A stretch of DNA of 64,000 bases from NCBI GenBank assembly GCA_027382625.1, contig JAJKFJ010022906.1, positions 62,001 to 126,000 of the forward strand, read 5' to 3'. The stretch is from Tetmemena sp. SeJ-2015. Lineage: Eukaryota > Ciliophora > Spirotrichea > Sporadotrichida > Oxytrichidae. Shown piece by piece: positions 21,323 through 34,256 of this stretch. A program made the translations under genes and the position numbers. Numbering within the stretch: position 1 is the first letter of the stretch; every line of letters begins with the position of its first letter. Below the pieces are notes generated by a model. That model saw only the letters and a list, made by a program, of their open reading frames with translations. It was not told the origin of the DNA and made no database searches.

Positions 21323-23707
21323 ATGAGTTTAAAATCAATAATTACCCTCCTAGCAATTACATTCCTACAACTTCTAGGATTATCTTACTAAAAGATTGTA
21401 CATGCAATTTCCATATCAAGGCATGGAATTACTGCTCCAAGCTTAAATAATTTTAATAAATTAGCTCTTACTTACTAAATGAGTATTTTTAGACAGGGCC
21501 TTCTGGAATAACTCCATCTGGTTCAAGATAGAATGTAATTTTAGGAATGGAAATGCGTAAAAAGTATGTAGAATCTGCAGACCCACTAATTAATGAGAAT
21601 CTTTTAGAACATCAACTTCAAATTTCTTGCTCAGATGCAACGAGAACATTTAAATAAATAAAACATTCAATAAAACAATGAGATTATGAAGTTTAATTCC
21701 AGTTAAAATAAATCATAATTACCCCTCTTTAAGCTTTATGGCTAAATGAAAATTCATATTATGAAGTAGATTGAATATTTTATTTAATATAAGTTCAAGT
21801 CATTTGTTCTTATGTTATGCTAAGTATTAGATTAGTATCCTTAGCTTTTGATCCTCTAAAATATAATGATTTAATGAATAAGCAATAAAATTAATATTTA
21901 ATAAATATTTTATTTGCGAATTCCTTATTTATTTAATAAATAGAATACAATGAATAAAAAAGAATTTTAATACAACTTTAATATTTTAAATAGCAAGCAA
22001 ATTAATAGAACACAGGTAATTATGGCTGTATATATATTATTTATTGAGGAGGAGAGAGTACTCAAAAGGCAAAATGCTTACTACCTTCAAATTTCTGTTA
22101 ATGTTCCCATCATTAAGTTTAATGCATTTAATGTTAATTATGGACTATTTCAAATCATAATTTGTTTTTTATTTATAAACGGTATAAAATGTTTAAACAT
22201 AGAATTCTGCAAATTCATTTTAAAGCGGATTCTTATCAAGCTCCAAGACTCTTCCCCTTATAAAGCAAAGGCAGCTTGATAGTTTGAAATTGAAAGGCAG
22301 AGGTCTTCCTCCAATTTAAATAGCATTGGCGCTTTAAACAGCACTAGATAAAATTAAAAATGAAACACTCCCTGGCAATCCAAACTTTGTCTATCAAAAA
22401 TCTATCGGCCAATCACCAGAAGACTAAATCAACTTATTTAGTTGTCCCCTACTCAAGAGAATGCATCTTTATCTTCATCGATTCGATGCACAGAAAACTA
22501 CTTGGGCTGAAGTTCAAACTCATTACAAGTAGATAGGAATCATTGACAAAATGGCAAAGGTCACTAATTAGAGTGCTGTACTCTTTGATGTGCTTGGCTA
22601 TTCATTAGCTTACACAACTGCCACTGCTCTCCTAGCATTGAGATAATAAATGCCAGCCACTCATCCTCTATTCTAGAACATGACTTACTCAGACTGGGAT
22701 TAAATAGAGAGAGTATGGATAACTCACTAATGGGGAATATGGGACAAATTCATGGTAGATGTAAAGAATACAAAGAGTTTTTTGTTCTTTATTGAGAAGT
22801 TTGAGAAGAAGATTAGCTGCATCGCTTATGTTAAATTTATTTTAAGTTACTTAGTTTGGATTGAACAGCACAGTTTGCCAGAAGATGGAACAGTATTGGG
22901 CAGGATTTTATCATGATGTTGATCTTTAACCTTATGCTAATGTTTTCGATCTTGAGCAATATTCTGCCATCAAATAAAAGCTTAAATTTATTTTAATCTT
23001 TACTCTATATAAACATATCTCTTCTGTTATTTAAATTTGGGATAAGAAATGTACTAGGAAAGATAAAGTAACTCAATTTAAAAACAATAATTATATAATT
23101 CTTCTAGTGAAACAAATTTTCTTACAGAGGATTTATTTTTCTTACTCTCATTTTTTTGGAAAATATATACCTGGCTCTTTTTATTTATTGCAAATCATTA
23201 TGGCCTAAAGAATTTGTCTATTTTTAATTAAAAGGATATCTTTTATGATAAGTTTATTACAAAATGAAGGTTATAAGTATTTTTAATATTTCTTTTCATA
23301 AGCACATTGAATAGAAAACTAGTTTTAAATAACAAAAAGCAATGTAATTCAATAAAATGAGCGATTTTAAATATAATTTGAAATCTAATTGACAATTACA
23401 GTAATGGGAATATGGTTAGTACGTAGCTACAATGATTTTAGAGTTGCATTTTAATGAAGAAAGATTTGGAAAGAACTTATGCCAAACCAACATTAAGGCG
23501 TGCTTCGATATAAAAGTTCAATTTAACAACAAAGAGCTCTTTAACGAACTCAGTTACTGTGATTACAAAACATAAACTTGTTCCTACCTAGACTTCTATG
23601 AAGACTTAATGAGCAAGCTTATGGTCGCTAACTACAAACCAGAAACTGTCTGCTATGATCCATTCCACACTGACAGACAGAAAAGACACAGAGTTTATCT
23701 TATGTGA
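21323..23707 (+). CDS. histidine acid phosphatase 1 (secreted/lysosomal type)
   Basis: ATG 21323 with a signal peptide (SLKSIITLLAITFLQLLGLS), then HAISISRHGITAPS: the RHG phosphohistidine motif of histidine acid phosphatases. Next block (about 21490-21660): GITPSGSRQNVILGMEMRKK and ISCSDATRTFK, the usual GxR and StdxxRT region. AT-rich gap to about 22245, then QRQLDSLKLKGRGLPP through YSLAYTTATALLAL to about 22800. A YHDVDLQPYANVF segment near 22915 may hold the proton-donor HD. The last block (23400-23707) has ILELHFNEERFG and Cys pairs (CDYKTQTCSYLDFYEDLMSK), ending at TGA. Several IESs are implied. A paralogue follows at 24983. Confidence 0.75.
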
Positions 23708-23951
23708 CTCAATTATAATTCGTAAGCTTATTATCTACTCATTTTCATCTACTCATAAAGCAAATATGGTCGTTGAATTCAAAATAATATAAAATCCATT
23801 ATGACCGGGAATTCAATTTGATTAAAATAAATTGTATTGAGTTTAATATAATTTATATTAGAGATCAATCTCTTTATAATGAGAAATAAGGCTTAAATAA
23901 ATAGAACTTTCAAAAGAATATTTTGGATTAGGAAATAGAGTTATTTAATAT

Positions 23952-24372
23952 TATAGCTGAGAATTTAATCAAAAAGAGAATTAAAATAAATATCAAATTA
24001 AAATGGAATAAATAAGTGGAGGTTGAAGTGTGTCCAATTTAAATAATTATTAGACCATTCGATTCAGCATCAAATTCTAATAACTTTATATCCTTGCAAC
24101 TATTGTGTGGGAGCGCTCAGTCAAGAGTTATAAGCGACACAAAATTTTAATGAAGATGACGATGAGTATGATGAAGAATGCGTAAGTAATATCTCACTGT
24201 AGAGAGGTGCTACGAAGATGATTAAAGAAGAAACTCATATTAATTTTTAATAAGCTATCGAACAAGCTACAGATAAGGGGGTGTTTGAACAATTTCAACT
24301 GTCACCATTTTGCAACATTCCATTTATTATTTTAATCAATCACAGATTTTAATTAAAATTCTTACGGTATTA
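23952..24372 (+). repeat. R1 dispersed repeat, full length
   Basis: TATAGCTGAGAATTTAATC start; GGAGGTTGAAGTGTGTCCAA; ACCATTCGATTCAGCATCAA; GAGTTATAAGCGACACAA; GCTATCGAACAAGCTACAG; CCATTTATTATTTTAATCAA; end near AAATTCTTACGGTATTA. Lies between the two acid-phosphatase genes. Confidence 0.8.
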
Positions 24373-24389
24373 GTTTTACATTTTCATAT

Positions 24390-24665
24390 CTCCACCGCTC
24401 CCCTCCGTAATTATGAGGCTTATAATCCCTAATGGGCAGTCTCCTCCCGGATGCATCCTCGGTACTTTCTAATCATTTAAACCACTGACCAGGGGCCACA
24501 GCCGATAGTGTAAGAGGAAGCGGAAGTTATTACTCACTTAATAGGACTTTGGCAGGGAATCTCTGCTTTTAAACCCTACCTAACTGATAGCATGACATGG
24601 CTCAGTGGACTTGTCATAGAGAGGGTGCACTATGCCTCTGGTTTCTTGAACTGAGTTTCTGAGTA
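24390..24665. ncRNA. GC-elevated non-coding block 1 (candidate RNA gene)
   Basis: A 275-bp stretch clearly richer in G and C than its surroundings, with no long frame and several short self-complementary segments. I cannot assign it to a known RNA family. It could equally be part of a mobile element or a non-coding germline segment. Confidence 0.25.
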
Positions 24666-24982
24666 CTTATATTAATTTAAATTTCATTCTATTAATCTTA
24701 AAATTTCAAACATTTCTCATTCTTTTAATTTAATATGAGGTCTGTAAAAAACTTATCTACGACACCTCAACTAATTTCTTGGTTCAGTGTTTATACATTA
24801 AATAACTTCATAAAAATATCGATTCTTGTAGCAGCAGAAATACGTAATTTAAAATCAATTATCTTGAGAAAAAACTCCACATATTCAATGAAGAAAATTA
24901 TTTTAAAAAGGAATAGAATTTACTCCTGCTCATTCATTTTTATAAAAGAGTTAAGATTTTGATTTAAATTCGAGCTATAAAA

Positions 24983-27020
24983 ATGAAAGGGACTACTTTA
25001 TTTTAGCTCTATATTCTTTCGTTTTTTATATTAATTGCGGAATCTAACTTAATCTTACTTCAAGTTATACAAATTTAGCGTCATGGATATGCTCCTCCAA
25101 TTAATTCTTATAAAATTATTTTAATTAAATAGAATTAATTTGTTGATTCCAAAGAGTGGGAATCTAAGATTTTAGAATGGAATAGCATTAACTCCAAGTG
25201 GAATGAGACAACTGTATATAAGTGGCTTAAATTTCGGTATAAAATATTAAGAGATGCTTACCTAAGATTAAAATTAATGCTCAGATTAAAATCTAGAAAC
25301 ACCTCAAATAGTAAATAAATACTTATGTGATCTGCTTCAGAATGATAATTTTGGTATTCTAACTACCCTAAATTTAGCAAAAAGAATCCAGATATAAACA
25401 AGCGATGTCATTAGAACTCATTAAAGTGCTGATGCATTTAGAATGGGTATTATTTAAGCCATAATATCTAAAAATCATAGTACTGATTCTAATGAAAGCT
25501 TTAGCTCAAATTACTTAACCAAAAATCAAAAAGCAAATCAAAGACTAACCAATCCAATACAGATTTTCAATAATCATTAACAAACACAGTTATCTCCTCT
25601 CCAGAATGGATAACCTTATCTTTAGATAAGATCATTTGCTAATACTAATCTTGACAAAGTAAATATATTCTCTTGCGATATTCTCAAGAAAATGCACAAC
25701 TCTTTACAGACCTTAGATAAATAGAAATCAATTTGGAGCAGTCCTTTATTGCACTTTCAAAAAACTGGAATCATATCAAAGATATCTCAGATCTTTATAA
25801 GCAATAATTAACTACAAAATCAATTTAAATTATAAATTAAAATGTATTAAAGAAATAAATTTAAGTATCTTCATTATCTAAATTACATAATTATAGTAGC
25901 CACAGAATTGCAAAAGAAAACTGCCACTATTTTTATTAGTGGAGACTTTGCAGTCAAACTTAAAATTATTCAATTCCAATTTCTCAAAGCTAGGAACATT
26001 AGAGATTGATGAGACAGTTATATTTATTTAATAGGAAAGAGGAATACATATTGATTCTTATACTACTCTTATTATTTGCCTTTGAAAATAATGAGGCAGT
26101 ATTTGAGCCCTCAATAAAAATGAAATATCTAGAGAAAGACTTGTCCTGTACTTTTTTCTGGCATGTTTTACTTATTTATAGTGAATCCTAAATTTAACTT
26201 TTGTTTCTTATTAATATGAGTTAAAATGTGTTTGATATAGCTGGCTACTAGCTTTTGAATTATATTTATTTAAAGATATTATTTTGTACACCTATTCAGC
26301 TTTATTGCTTTCAATTAAAGATCAATCAGAACCTAAAATTGATTTAGTAAAAGATTTAACATTCCTCGATTGGTATTTGATAGAGTAAATTGTTGTAACT
26401 CACTAATATGGGGTGTACACTCAATGGATGATTGACCTTCACAATACTCGTACTATGAAGTACTTTCTGGAATAGTTTGATTAACAGATTTATTGTTTCT
26501 TGCAGTCTCTTACAGATCATTAAATCTCATTGGAAGAAAACAAAAAGACTGCTTAAGAAGAGTATGACTGTTAAAGTAGCAAGTTGTTTTTAATTTACTT
26601 TGAGCATGACATTATCTTATTTATATTAACCTCCTAATACTTGCCAAGCTACTCAACTTGGAGCAAGGTTATGAATATGAGTAGTATGCAGCGTAACTTG
26701 TATTTTATATAAATTTTGTTTTAATTATTTGAGTTGCACCTAGATGCAATTTCCCTTAACGATTCAAAATACTAAAACATAGAAGATCATATCTACATTA
26801 GAATTTTCTTTAATGATTTAGAGATTATCAGTTAACTCTCTTTCTGTGATAATACAAAGCTAGACACTGATAATTTCAAATGCTCTTACATACAATTCAA
26901 GACCTTTATTTAAAATAGATTTCTTTAACTACCTTCAAGCTAATAACCCCTCATTCAAAATTATTTTGACTAATTGTGCGACCAATAATTTAATCCATCA
27001 ATGCTCCAGCATCATTAAAA
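24983..27020 (+). CDS. histidine acid phosphatase 2
   Basis: Paralogue of the gene at 21323. ATG 24983, signal peptide (KGTTLFQLYILSFFILIA), then VIQIQRHGYAPP with the RHG motif, GIALTPSGMRQLYISGLNFG (about 25180, frame-shifted by an unresolved IES), KTSDVIRTHQSADAFRMGI, then a long block to about 25830. After an AT-rich gap, from about 26270: DWYLIEQIVVTHQYGVYTQW, KLFLIYFEHDIILFIL with the HD catalytic pair, and a Cys-containing tail (LSFCDNTKLDTDNFKCSY). The exact end was not found. Tandem arrangement with paralogue 1 suggests local duplication; divergence is high. Confidence 0.7.
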
Positions 27021-27161
27021 GATGCTAATATTTTATTTATCATAGAGTTCAAGTACTGTGAAATAAAGAAACTTATTTTTATATTTTAACTTTTTATTGT
27101 ATTTCTTGGGGGTAAATTAGAATATGAATCTTTGTTTTGATTTATAAAGTATAAAGAATTA

Positions 27162-27599
27162 ATGTCATCATCTCGGTACGAGCACTATAGCTTCAATATG
27201 ATTAAGACTTAATCAGTTGAGCCAATCGAACTGAACTGCCCTCTTTTATTATATTTGTCTCAATGTGGATTAACAGGGAAGACATTGGTTGATCTTGAGC
27301 ACTCGAGGTATACTTACGTGGCTTGCACAGGTATAGCTACGTTTGGAGGATTCTTGGGCTGTTGCGTGGTGCCTTTCTACATGGATAAATTCAAGAATGC
27401 AGACCACTTCTGCAGCACTTGCGGTAATGAGCTAGCCAAGAAGGTTGCATTTGAAAAAATACCTACTTCTGCTGAAAATAACGGAAGAATCTTCTATTTT
27501 CATTTAAGAGGTAGAAACTCAGAAAGCAACACTTCTCTAGCCACTGACAAACAAGGCAGCTATGTCAATCACCACCAAAGAAAGATAAAATTCAAATGA
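27162..27599 (+). CDS. LITAF-domain (zinc-ribbon, membrane-associated) protein
   Basis: ATG 27162, TGA 27597-27599. After removal of an 18-bp IES the first knuckle reads ELNCPQCGLTGKT (CPxC); the hydrophobic stretch CTGIATFGGFLGCCVVPFY and the second knuckle ADHFCSTCGNEL (HxCxxC) complete the LITAF/SIMPLE-like fold, in which two Cys pairs bind zinc and the hydrophobic part dips into late-endosomal membranes. The tail is Ser/Asn/His-rich without further features. About 139 residues, typical for the family. Confidence 0.85.
27244..27261. other. 18-bp IES splitting the LITAF zinc knuckle, pointer CTC
   Basis: TTTTATTATATTTGT plus pointer, bounded by CTC at 27241-27243 and 27259-27261. Removal converts NCPLLLYLSQCG to NCPQCG, restoring the CPxC knuckle. 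Confidence 0.85.
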
Positions 27600-28499
27600 A
27601 CTAACTTTCTAATATTTACTTCAGTTAGTTAGACAAATGAAAAACTGCTCATCTAAGTTCTTATCACCAAAGTGCAAAATACAAGTTTAGATGTGTTAAA
27701 TTGGGTCAGAGACTATTAATGGAAATATTAAAAATGGTATTTATTTTTACTTTAAATAATTTTATAAAATATATAAATTATAACCCTATTAAATTAATTA
27801 ACTTCCGCTGTACATATGTAATTCTAATTCTTACACTTATCTCAATTTAGATGCCTATGAAGAACCTGATTTTAAAGAATTAGAACTTAAGTTAAATTAA
27901 TATTATAAGAGAGAGAGAGCAGTATTGAAATATAAATCAGTGTCTCCACTTTTTGTCATGACCTCCTTCCATTTGTGGCTCTAGGAAACCTCTGAATTCG
28001 CCCTTAATAGTCCATCTAATCCCATAGCCTCTTTCATTGCGGCACTTTACCCAATTATTAATTATTTGAAGGAGTTAATTATCTTACCTCTATGATATAT
28101 TCGCTGTGGGGGAGAATATGAGCATTTATCCATACGCACTCATCTACTATAACAAATATTTATTTACAAAACAATAATAAGTTATTAAAAAAAAAACAAA
28201 CATAATGATTTGCTTCCTTATCCCAATCAACATATTTTTATTAATCCTCTTTCTCAAGTTTTATTTATTAATTTATAATCAGATTAAATAATCTTTTATT
28301 TATACAAAATTATTTATTGAAAATTAGAATTCTTCAATTCTTTTATTGAAAAAAATTCTGAATTAAATCTATTAAAAAATAAATTTAAGAAACTTATGAT
28401 TAGAAAAAGGAAGTGATGCTAAATTATATGAATTTGATATAAATAAAATTTTCAATGTTCATAAAATAATCAAAATTATCAAGATATTTGCTAAAAGGA

Positions 28500-29290
28500 G
28501 CCAATTATGATTTATTAAGGTGAGAGCAAATATTCTATTTTTAATCCTAATATTTTATCCTTAGATGTGACCATCGATATGAGGAAGTTCCAAGAATTTG
28601 ACCTTGGCTGCATCTCAGTCCTCGTCAAGCTATAGGCACCAATCCTGGAATTAATTTAATAATTTACTTGAAGAATCAGCTCACTCAGATAAAGTAAAAA
28701 AAATTATTCAACAAAGCAAGACTACTTTAGCTGACGGATGAATAGCATATTCCCAGCACTAACTCTCTGCTCTGTGTCTAGGTTTTAAATCTCTCTACTC
28801 AGGCAATAATAATTGGTGGACCTATCCTGGGTATTCAGATAAGAGTTAGTTCAACGACTGAAGCTAGAGAAACGTCCCTCTCATGGATAAACTATTAATC
28901 AACTAAAGCTCCCTAGTCATAGGAGCCTTGCCTGCTGATGCCTTATTTAATACTTATCTCTATACATATACTCTTTCAAATAAATCGATCGATCCCAGTA
29001 ACTATCAAATAAGAGTGGCGCAAGGCTGCTGTTTCTCAATTCACTCGCCCTAAAGTTCCATCTTCACTCTGTTTATACTCGAAGATTCAATCTAATATTT
29101 AATTTATTATTCTTCCGCAATTTACATCAATCACTCCCCATAAGATAGGATAATTTATAATTTATTTTTCAAGGCTGATTAGATTCCATTTTTGACTATG
29201 GAACCATCAATTTATGGGCCATTAATTTTTTAAGCAAACATAATTTAAAATATTTCATCTACGAGTAATTCAGCAGAATAAAAAAGATTC
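28500..29290 (+). CDS. unrecognised protein, interrupted
   Basis: Coding-like pieces: DVTIDMRKFQEFDLGCISVL (28565), SLYSGNNNWWTYPGYSDKS (about 28785), VPLMDKLLINQSSLVIGALP, NTYLYTYTLSNKSIDPSN, IRVAQGCCFSIHS (to about 29050), then a hydrophobic segment. Frame changes imply IESs. Aromatic and Asn/Ser-rich composition with a CC pair would fit a lumenal or extracellular protein. No family recognised, start and stop not found. Confidence 0.4.
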
Positions 29291-29363
29291 ATATGATTTT
29301 ATTCTGAATCGATTAAGCATTAAATTTTTAAAGATTTATTTCACAATATAAATCGATTTTTAC

Positions 29364-30487
29364 TCAGAATTTTCTTCTACCGTATACGTTTTCTAATATA
29401 AATTTGCTTAAAATTTAAGATATTAGCTTTAAATATACCTTTTATTATAGTTTTACTTTATTCTTTAAATGAGAGATATTGAAGCAATAATTAATTGCTA
29501 ACATAAATAATAAATTAAATATTTTGTAAACTTGTAAGAATTTAGAAAATATCTGTTTGGCAACTGCTTCAGCTGCGTCATTCTTCTCTAACTCTGTTCC
29601 TTTGGCGAGGCCCCAAAATCCTTCGCTAGATCTGTGAGCATGTTTGCACCAAGCTCGTGCTCCTACTGTTAACTTAGAAGGGTTTCTTATCCTTTTCATT
29701 TCATCATCCGCTACGAAAGTAAATAAAATAATTTCACTTACTTAATGATATATGAGGTTTGTTAAAGCTTTGAATAAGCTGTTACTTTATAGGCCAAGGC
29801 AAGTCTTATGATCCCATTGTTTTCCTAAAACCAAGCAAAGTCATAAATCCTCTAGGCCCAAGAAACATCATCAAATCCTTCAACTCTTTTTCCATCATAA
29901 CCATATCTATAACTTTAAAATACTCTAATTGTTTACTGTTGTCTGCCAGATGCTAGAAAATATCGTGAATCAATGGAGTGTGCTAATTCAAGAGATTAGT
30001 GTATTGGGAAGTTTCGTCAGTAAAACCTTAAATCTATACGAATCTTATAGGATATCCAGCTTTCTTGTTCCACAGTGTTAACACCACTGCAACCTATAAT
30101 TATTTAAAAGCTCAAATATTAGCAATAAGTCTTTTAGATTTATCTAAATTGTTTTATGCAAACTCATTAGTACTTTGGTTGAGGATATGATGGAACAAGT
30201 GAAATCTACTTACTGTTTTAAAATAATCACTGTCAGGAAAGCCGAAATATTCGTATTCTTAATTGTTTGGATTCCTTATATTCAAAGTCTATTCTTATAA
30301 GCAAAGGATTAATTCTTACTCCATTCAAAGCTTATGAGCTGAGAGCATGATCGATAAATTAGGAAGTGAATAGTTTTGTGATTTCTTCGCCTCTCATCTC
30401 AAACAGTTTAGTTAATGAGTTATGCACTCGTTCATCATACTAAAATGGATCTTGCATTTTCTCATCTTCATCATCATTAAATTGCAT
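29364..30487 (-). CDS. conserved uncharacterised protein
   Basis: ATG 30487 (MQFNDDEDEKMQDPFQYDER). Blocks: LTKLFEMRGEEITKLFTSQF, YEYFGFPDSDYFKTVSRFHL (frame change, probable IES), VVLTLWNKKAGYPIRFV, DETSQYTNLLNQHTPLIHDI, MMEKELKDLMMFLGPRGF, then KLTVGARAWCKHAHRSSEGF followed by WGLAKGTELEKNDAAEAVA. The GARAW.KHAHRS..FWG and G.E..KN pattern reminds me of a conserved uncharacterised family in other eukaryotes, but I cannot name it. The final AT-rich tail to TGA 29364-29366 is uncertain and may contain an IES. Confidence 0.55.
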
Positions 30488-30708
30488 TTTGTATTGACAC
30501 TAATTTAAGAACTATTTAATTAAGCTTTTTGGAGATGTCTTTCAATAAGGATTGAAGGAAGTTTAGAAATATGAATGAAGTTTGTTAAGCCTAATTTGTT
30601 GGAAAAGAGATTTTCCTTTTTGCAATTAATTTATAAATTTTGTTTTTATAATTACAACTTCCTCTATTATATCATTAGCTATGAGTAATTTAGGAATTTG
30701 TTAGCGAA

Positions 30709-31488
30709 TCAAAATAAAGGACCTAGAGATAAAATTAATACAGATAAGAAAAGAAGCAAGCTATATTTAATTTAGTGGATTGCTTGTGATGCAAAAGCTC
30801 TCTCATCCAATCGGCCGTATTCTATTGTGTATACGCTGGGGCCTCCATAAGTATAGACCATGACAGTTATGTAGGGATTATTAATGTCTAGAGTATATTG
30901 GGTACTTAAACTCATAGTATTAAATGTGGAAGGTGAGGTTGGAGGAGACTATATGTACTTCTTGAGATAATACACTTTGATATAGCTGGAAGTAGATGAT
31001 ATTCTTATTCTCACGGGAGTAGTTACTAACCCTGTTGTGTATATTTAACTATATCTAAAAGAGGTATCTCCAGCAACAGCACTCAAATCATATATTGACT
31101 AGTCCATATGAATAGAGTCATACTTGAAGCGATGCACGCAATATTCTCCATCCAGCAACGATCTTTGCTTTGTGTACCACTGATTATCACTCACTGATAT
31201 AGTTTGATCGCAAGTACTTGAAAGAGGGCACATAAAATACTTTGAGTTGCCAGTAAAAGAATATGTGCACCAAGTATAAAGAGGATCACAATAGTCAGTT
31301 GAGCTCGCCATGGAAGTGCAGCATTTGCCTGGAAGGGTGTTAGGCATAATCATGCAGAAATTATTTGAATTAGCCAAGCATTTCACGCATTGATTTTGAT
31401 AATTTGTATTAGCTGCAGATGCGTTCACTTGGTTTATTATATCTAGCATCAAAATGAAGCACAGAGTTTGTTTAATAAGCTAAAGCAT
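30709..31488 (-). CDS. Cys-rich secretory or surface protein, uninterrupted
   Basis: A single frame of 259 residues from ATG 31488 to TGA 30709-30711, with no IES. Signal peptide LIKQTLCFILMLDIINQVNA; Cys-rich middle with CVKCLANSNNFCMIM, GKCCTSM, YCDPLYTWCTY, MCPLSSTCDQ; a beta-rich, Ser/Thr/Tyr-rich second half; and a hydrophobic end YSLLLFLSVLILSLGPLF that could be a GPI-attachment signal or a membrane anchor. Likely exported to the cell surface. I do not recognise a named family. The adjacent gene on the same strand lies 220 bp downstream. Confidence 0.75.
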
Positions 31489-31611
31489 TTGCCCATTCTA
31501 AAAATAGAGTGAATTTGGGTGTCTTATTTTTAATTATAGTTTCATGTTTTATTATGTTAATATTTAATTATTAATCTAATTAAGCTTGCAAATCCTTCAT
31601 AAATAAATTAA

Positions 31612-34256
31612 ATGGAGTCTATGAATAACAGCACCATAAATAATAATCTGAATAGGCTTTCTGAGTCCATTTAAAATGTGGGGAAAGAAAGGACAGACAT
31701 TATTACTAGGATTCAAAAAATGAATCACAAGGTTAGAACTGTAAGCCATAAAGTTAAAATATTTATTCATTCATTTTATAAGAAGTAAAATGAATTTATT
31801 TTAATTTTATATTGATCATAATCGTTCGGATGAACTTATTAAATGCAAATTAAAAAGTTGATGGTTATATGGAAAATAAAATGCTTATGTTTCTTAAATT
31901 TAACTTTAAGCAATTAAATTTCATTATAATTTTTATTAAATAAAGCCTTAGTATAAAATTGAATATAGCTATCTTATTATTTATAGATGCCAAGCATTCT
32001 GTAATAATTATTGATCCTAAAGAGATAAATTAAGTATCATGATATATTTATGTTTGTTAAAGTCTATGATTAAAATAACCATTTGTACTTTATACCTTAA
32101 TTATATAAATTGAAGGAATCGAAGAAAGAAGTATTGCAGCCTACCAAAGCCAATCTCTACGGCTTAGATATAAGATTCAAGTATACTGAGCAGTTGCTTC
32201 AAAAAGAAAAAGAAAGTAAGAAACAGTATTCCAATCAATTCTATTTAGAAAGGAAAATGACTAATGTTAGCAAAGTTAAGAAAACCACTTCCATTGATTT
32301 CAACGAAAGTAAAAATTAAAACCGCCATGCTCTCCCAGAGGATGTAAAAGAAATAGTTTCTCCTAGAAAGGTCATTCCTATGTCTAGAAGAGACAGCTTC
32401 ACTCTACTCAAAAGGCAAATGGAAAAACAGTAAAATCCATACAAGTCAAAGACTTAGACACAGTCACCTGCTAATCTAGAAACTCAAGACACTGGAGAAG
32501 GAGGTATTGGCATTTCCTTGGATGATACTGATGAATGGATCAATAACTACTATTCAGGATTAATGCTACTTGATGAGTAACTTAAGAGCAAAATTCAAAT
32601 GATCAAGTAAAAAGGATTTGCTGCTGCCTCAGAAATAGTAAGTGGAGGCAAATAGAGTTTGCTTGGATCACCAAGAAAGAGCTCAATAGTCCACTAGCAA
32701 TAATAAGGATTCGAACAATCTACCACACAAAGAGCCAGTGAAAGCAATAGAGACAAAAATGATATTTCAAATAGGAACTACAGTTATGACTATGTAAGTA
32801 ATCATTTATAAATATGACTTAAGTTTAATTTGTAAATAATTTTAATTTTAGATATGTAATAATTCTTGCTAAATAAAACTGATTTGATAAGTTAGAAATA
32901 TGAAAACTTTTAATCAGGTACTCGAGATCAAGCTTCATTTTTATAATATAATTTTATTAAATATAATTTTTTTATTTAAATATAAAAGTAAGATGAGCAT
33001 CCTGAATGATTAATTTACTCTCTCTCTCTCTCTTTCTCTATATTTTGTTTGTGTTTTTTTCCTTCTCGAAATTGTTTAGGATTAAGCTTTAATAAAATCT
33101 AAATGAAAATTTAGGCTATTTATATTGAATTCTAATTTTGCTTAGAATAGTTTTATAATTACTTTTAAATAAGATAATTATGTTTAATTTGTATTTTTGT
33201 AAAGACCTACCCTATAATAGTATTATTTATAGGCAAATGAATCATTTGGAAAGTTTATGAATCTATAAAAAGTAGCTGACTTTAAAGATCAGGGTGAAAA
33301 GTTAGTTATTTATAATAGTTTAAGTACATTCAAGACTTAAGAGAACAAACTAAGAGATTAGAAAAGGAAGAAGCAGATAAGAGACTAACATAGTAAGACA
33401 CTAACATTGACACATCACTCAGAGCTTCTAATATTATGTCGATGACTCCCGCTTAAAAGTAAGAGTTCCTTATTCAAAGGAAGCTACTCCAAAAAAAATA
33501 AAGAGAAAATAAATAAGAACCAGTCAAAAATATGATACTTGAGCAAAACCATGCAGCTTGTGGTGCGTTCATGAACAAATTGTCCTCTTCTAAGGCCTCA
33601 ACTGCCACACGAAGTGTCTAATCCCATTCACCTGTTAATATTTTGTCAGTGTCCACAGTACTCTCCCAAACAGCTAATCCCAATTAGCCTAACAACTTAT
33701 AATTAGGATTAGCATAGGAGTCTCAAGCTTACACTCAGGTGTTTAAATAAACATTCTCAGAGTATAGAAAGCTTAACTAATTTTATGAGAATGAAAAGCT
33801 AAAGGAAAAGCTAAAAGAGAGAGGCTCTCTCTATGGAGTGCCTTCTACTATGTATTCTAATGAGAAAGAAATTTAAGAACTCATTTAAAAAATGCCACCT
33901 ATGATTACCAAGCCAAATAGTTTGCTCAACAATCATTTCCATATTTAAATTTGCTTTATTTCTATGATCAATTAGTTAATGGAGAAATAGACAAGAAGTA
34001 TGAAGTATTTTAGGAGAAAACTAAACAATTTTTTGATGAAGCTGACGAGCAGCTATACGGAGATTCAAGTTTAAATAAAGCAAAGAATGGTAATAAATTT
34101 GATTTGAATGTGATACAAGTATTATATTAAAAGTGGGAGGATCATCTGGGAATCTTCAAAGAGGGGGAAATATTCTACAAAAAACTCAATAAAAGTCATT
34201 CAGTGCACCTAGAAAGCAGCTCAACAACTAAGACTAGTTAAACTAGCAAAGTATGA
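31612..34256 (+). CDS. unrecognised low-complexity regulatory/scaffold-like protein
   Basis: ATG 31612 (MESMNNSTINNNLNRLSES). An AT-rich insert (about 31745-32105) separates the first block from KLKESKKEVLQPTKANLYG, RFKYTEQLLQKEKESKKQY, DDTDEWINNYYSGLMLLDEQ and Ser/Gln-rich sequence to about 32790. A second non-coding gap (about 32800-33230) precedes ESFGKFMNLQKVADFKDQGE, a coiled-coil-like EQTKRLEKEEADKRL, MSMTPAQKQEFLIQRKLL, and, after a frame change, KYEVFQEKTKQFFDEADEQL and NVIQVLYQKWEDHLGIFKEG. Stop TGA 34254-34256 overlaps the next ATG as ATGA. No family recognised; cytoplasmic scaffold or cytoskeletal role is only a guess. Confidence 0.6.

Noticed and set aside
22022..22279. 85-residue plus-strand frame in the phosphatase 1 gene
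   Set aside because: Lies in the AT-rich gap between conserved phosphatase blocks; composition is that of IES sequence and only its very end overlaps coding DNA in another frame.
33019..33046. CT-repeat (TCTCTCTCTCTC) as a regulatory site
   Set aside because: A short simple repeat inside a presumed IES gap; nothing supports a function.
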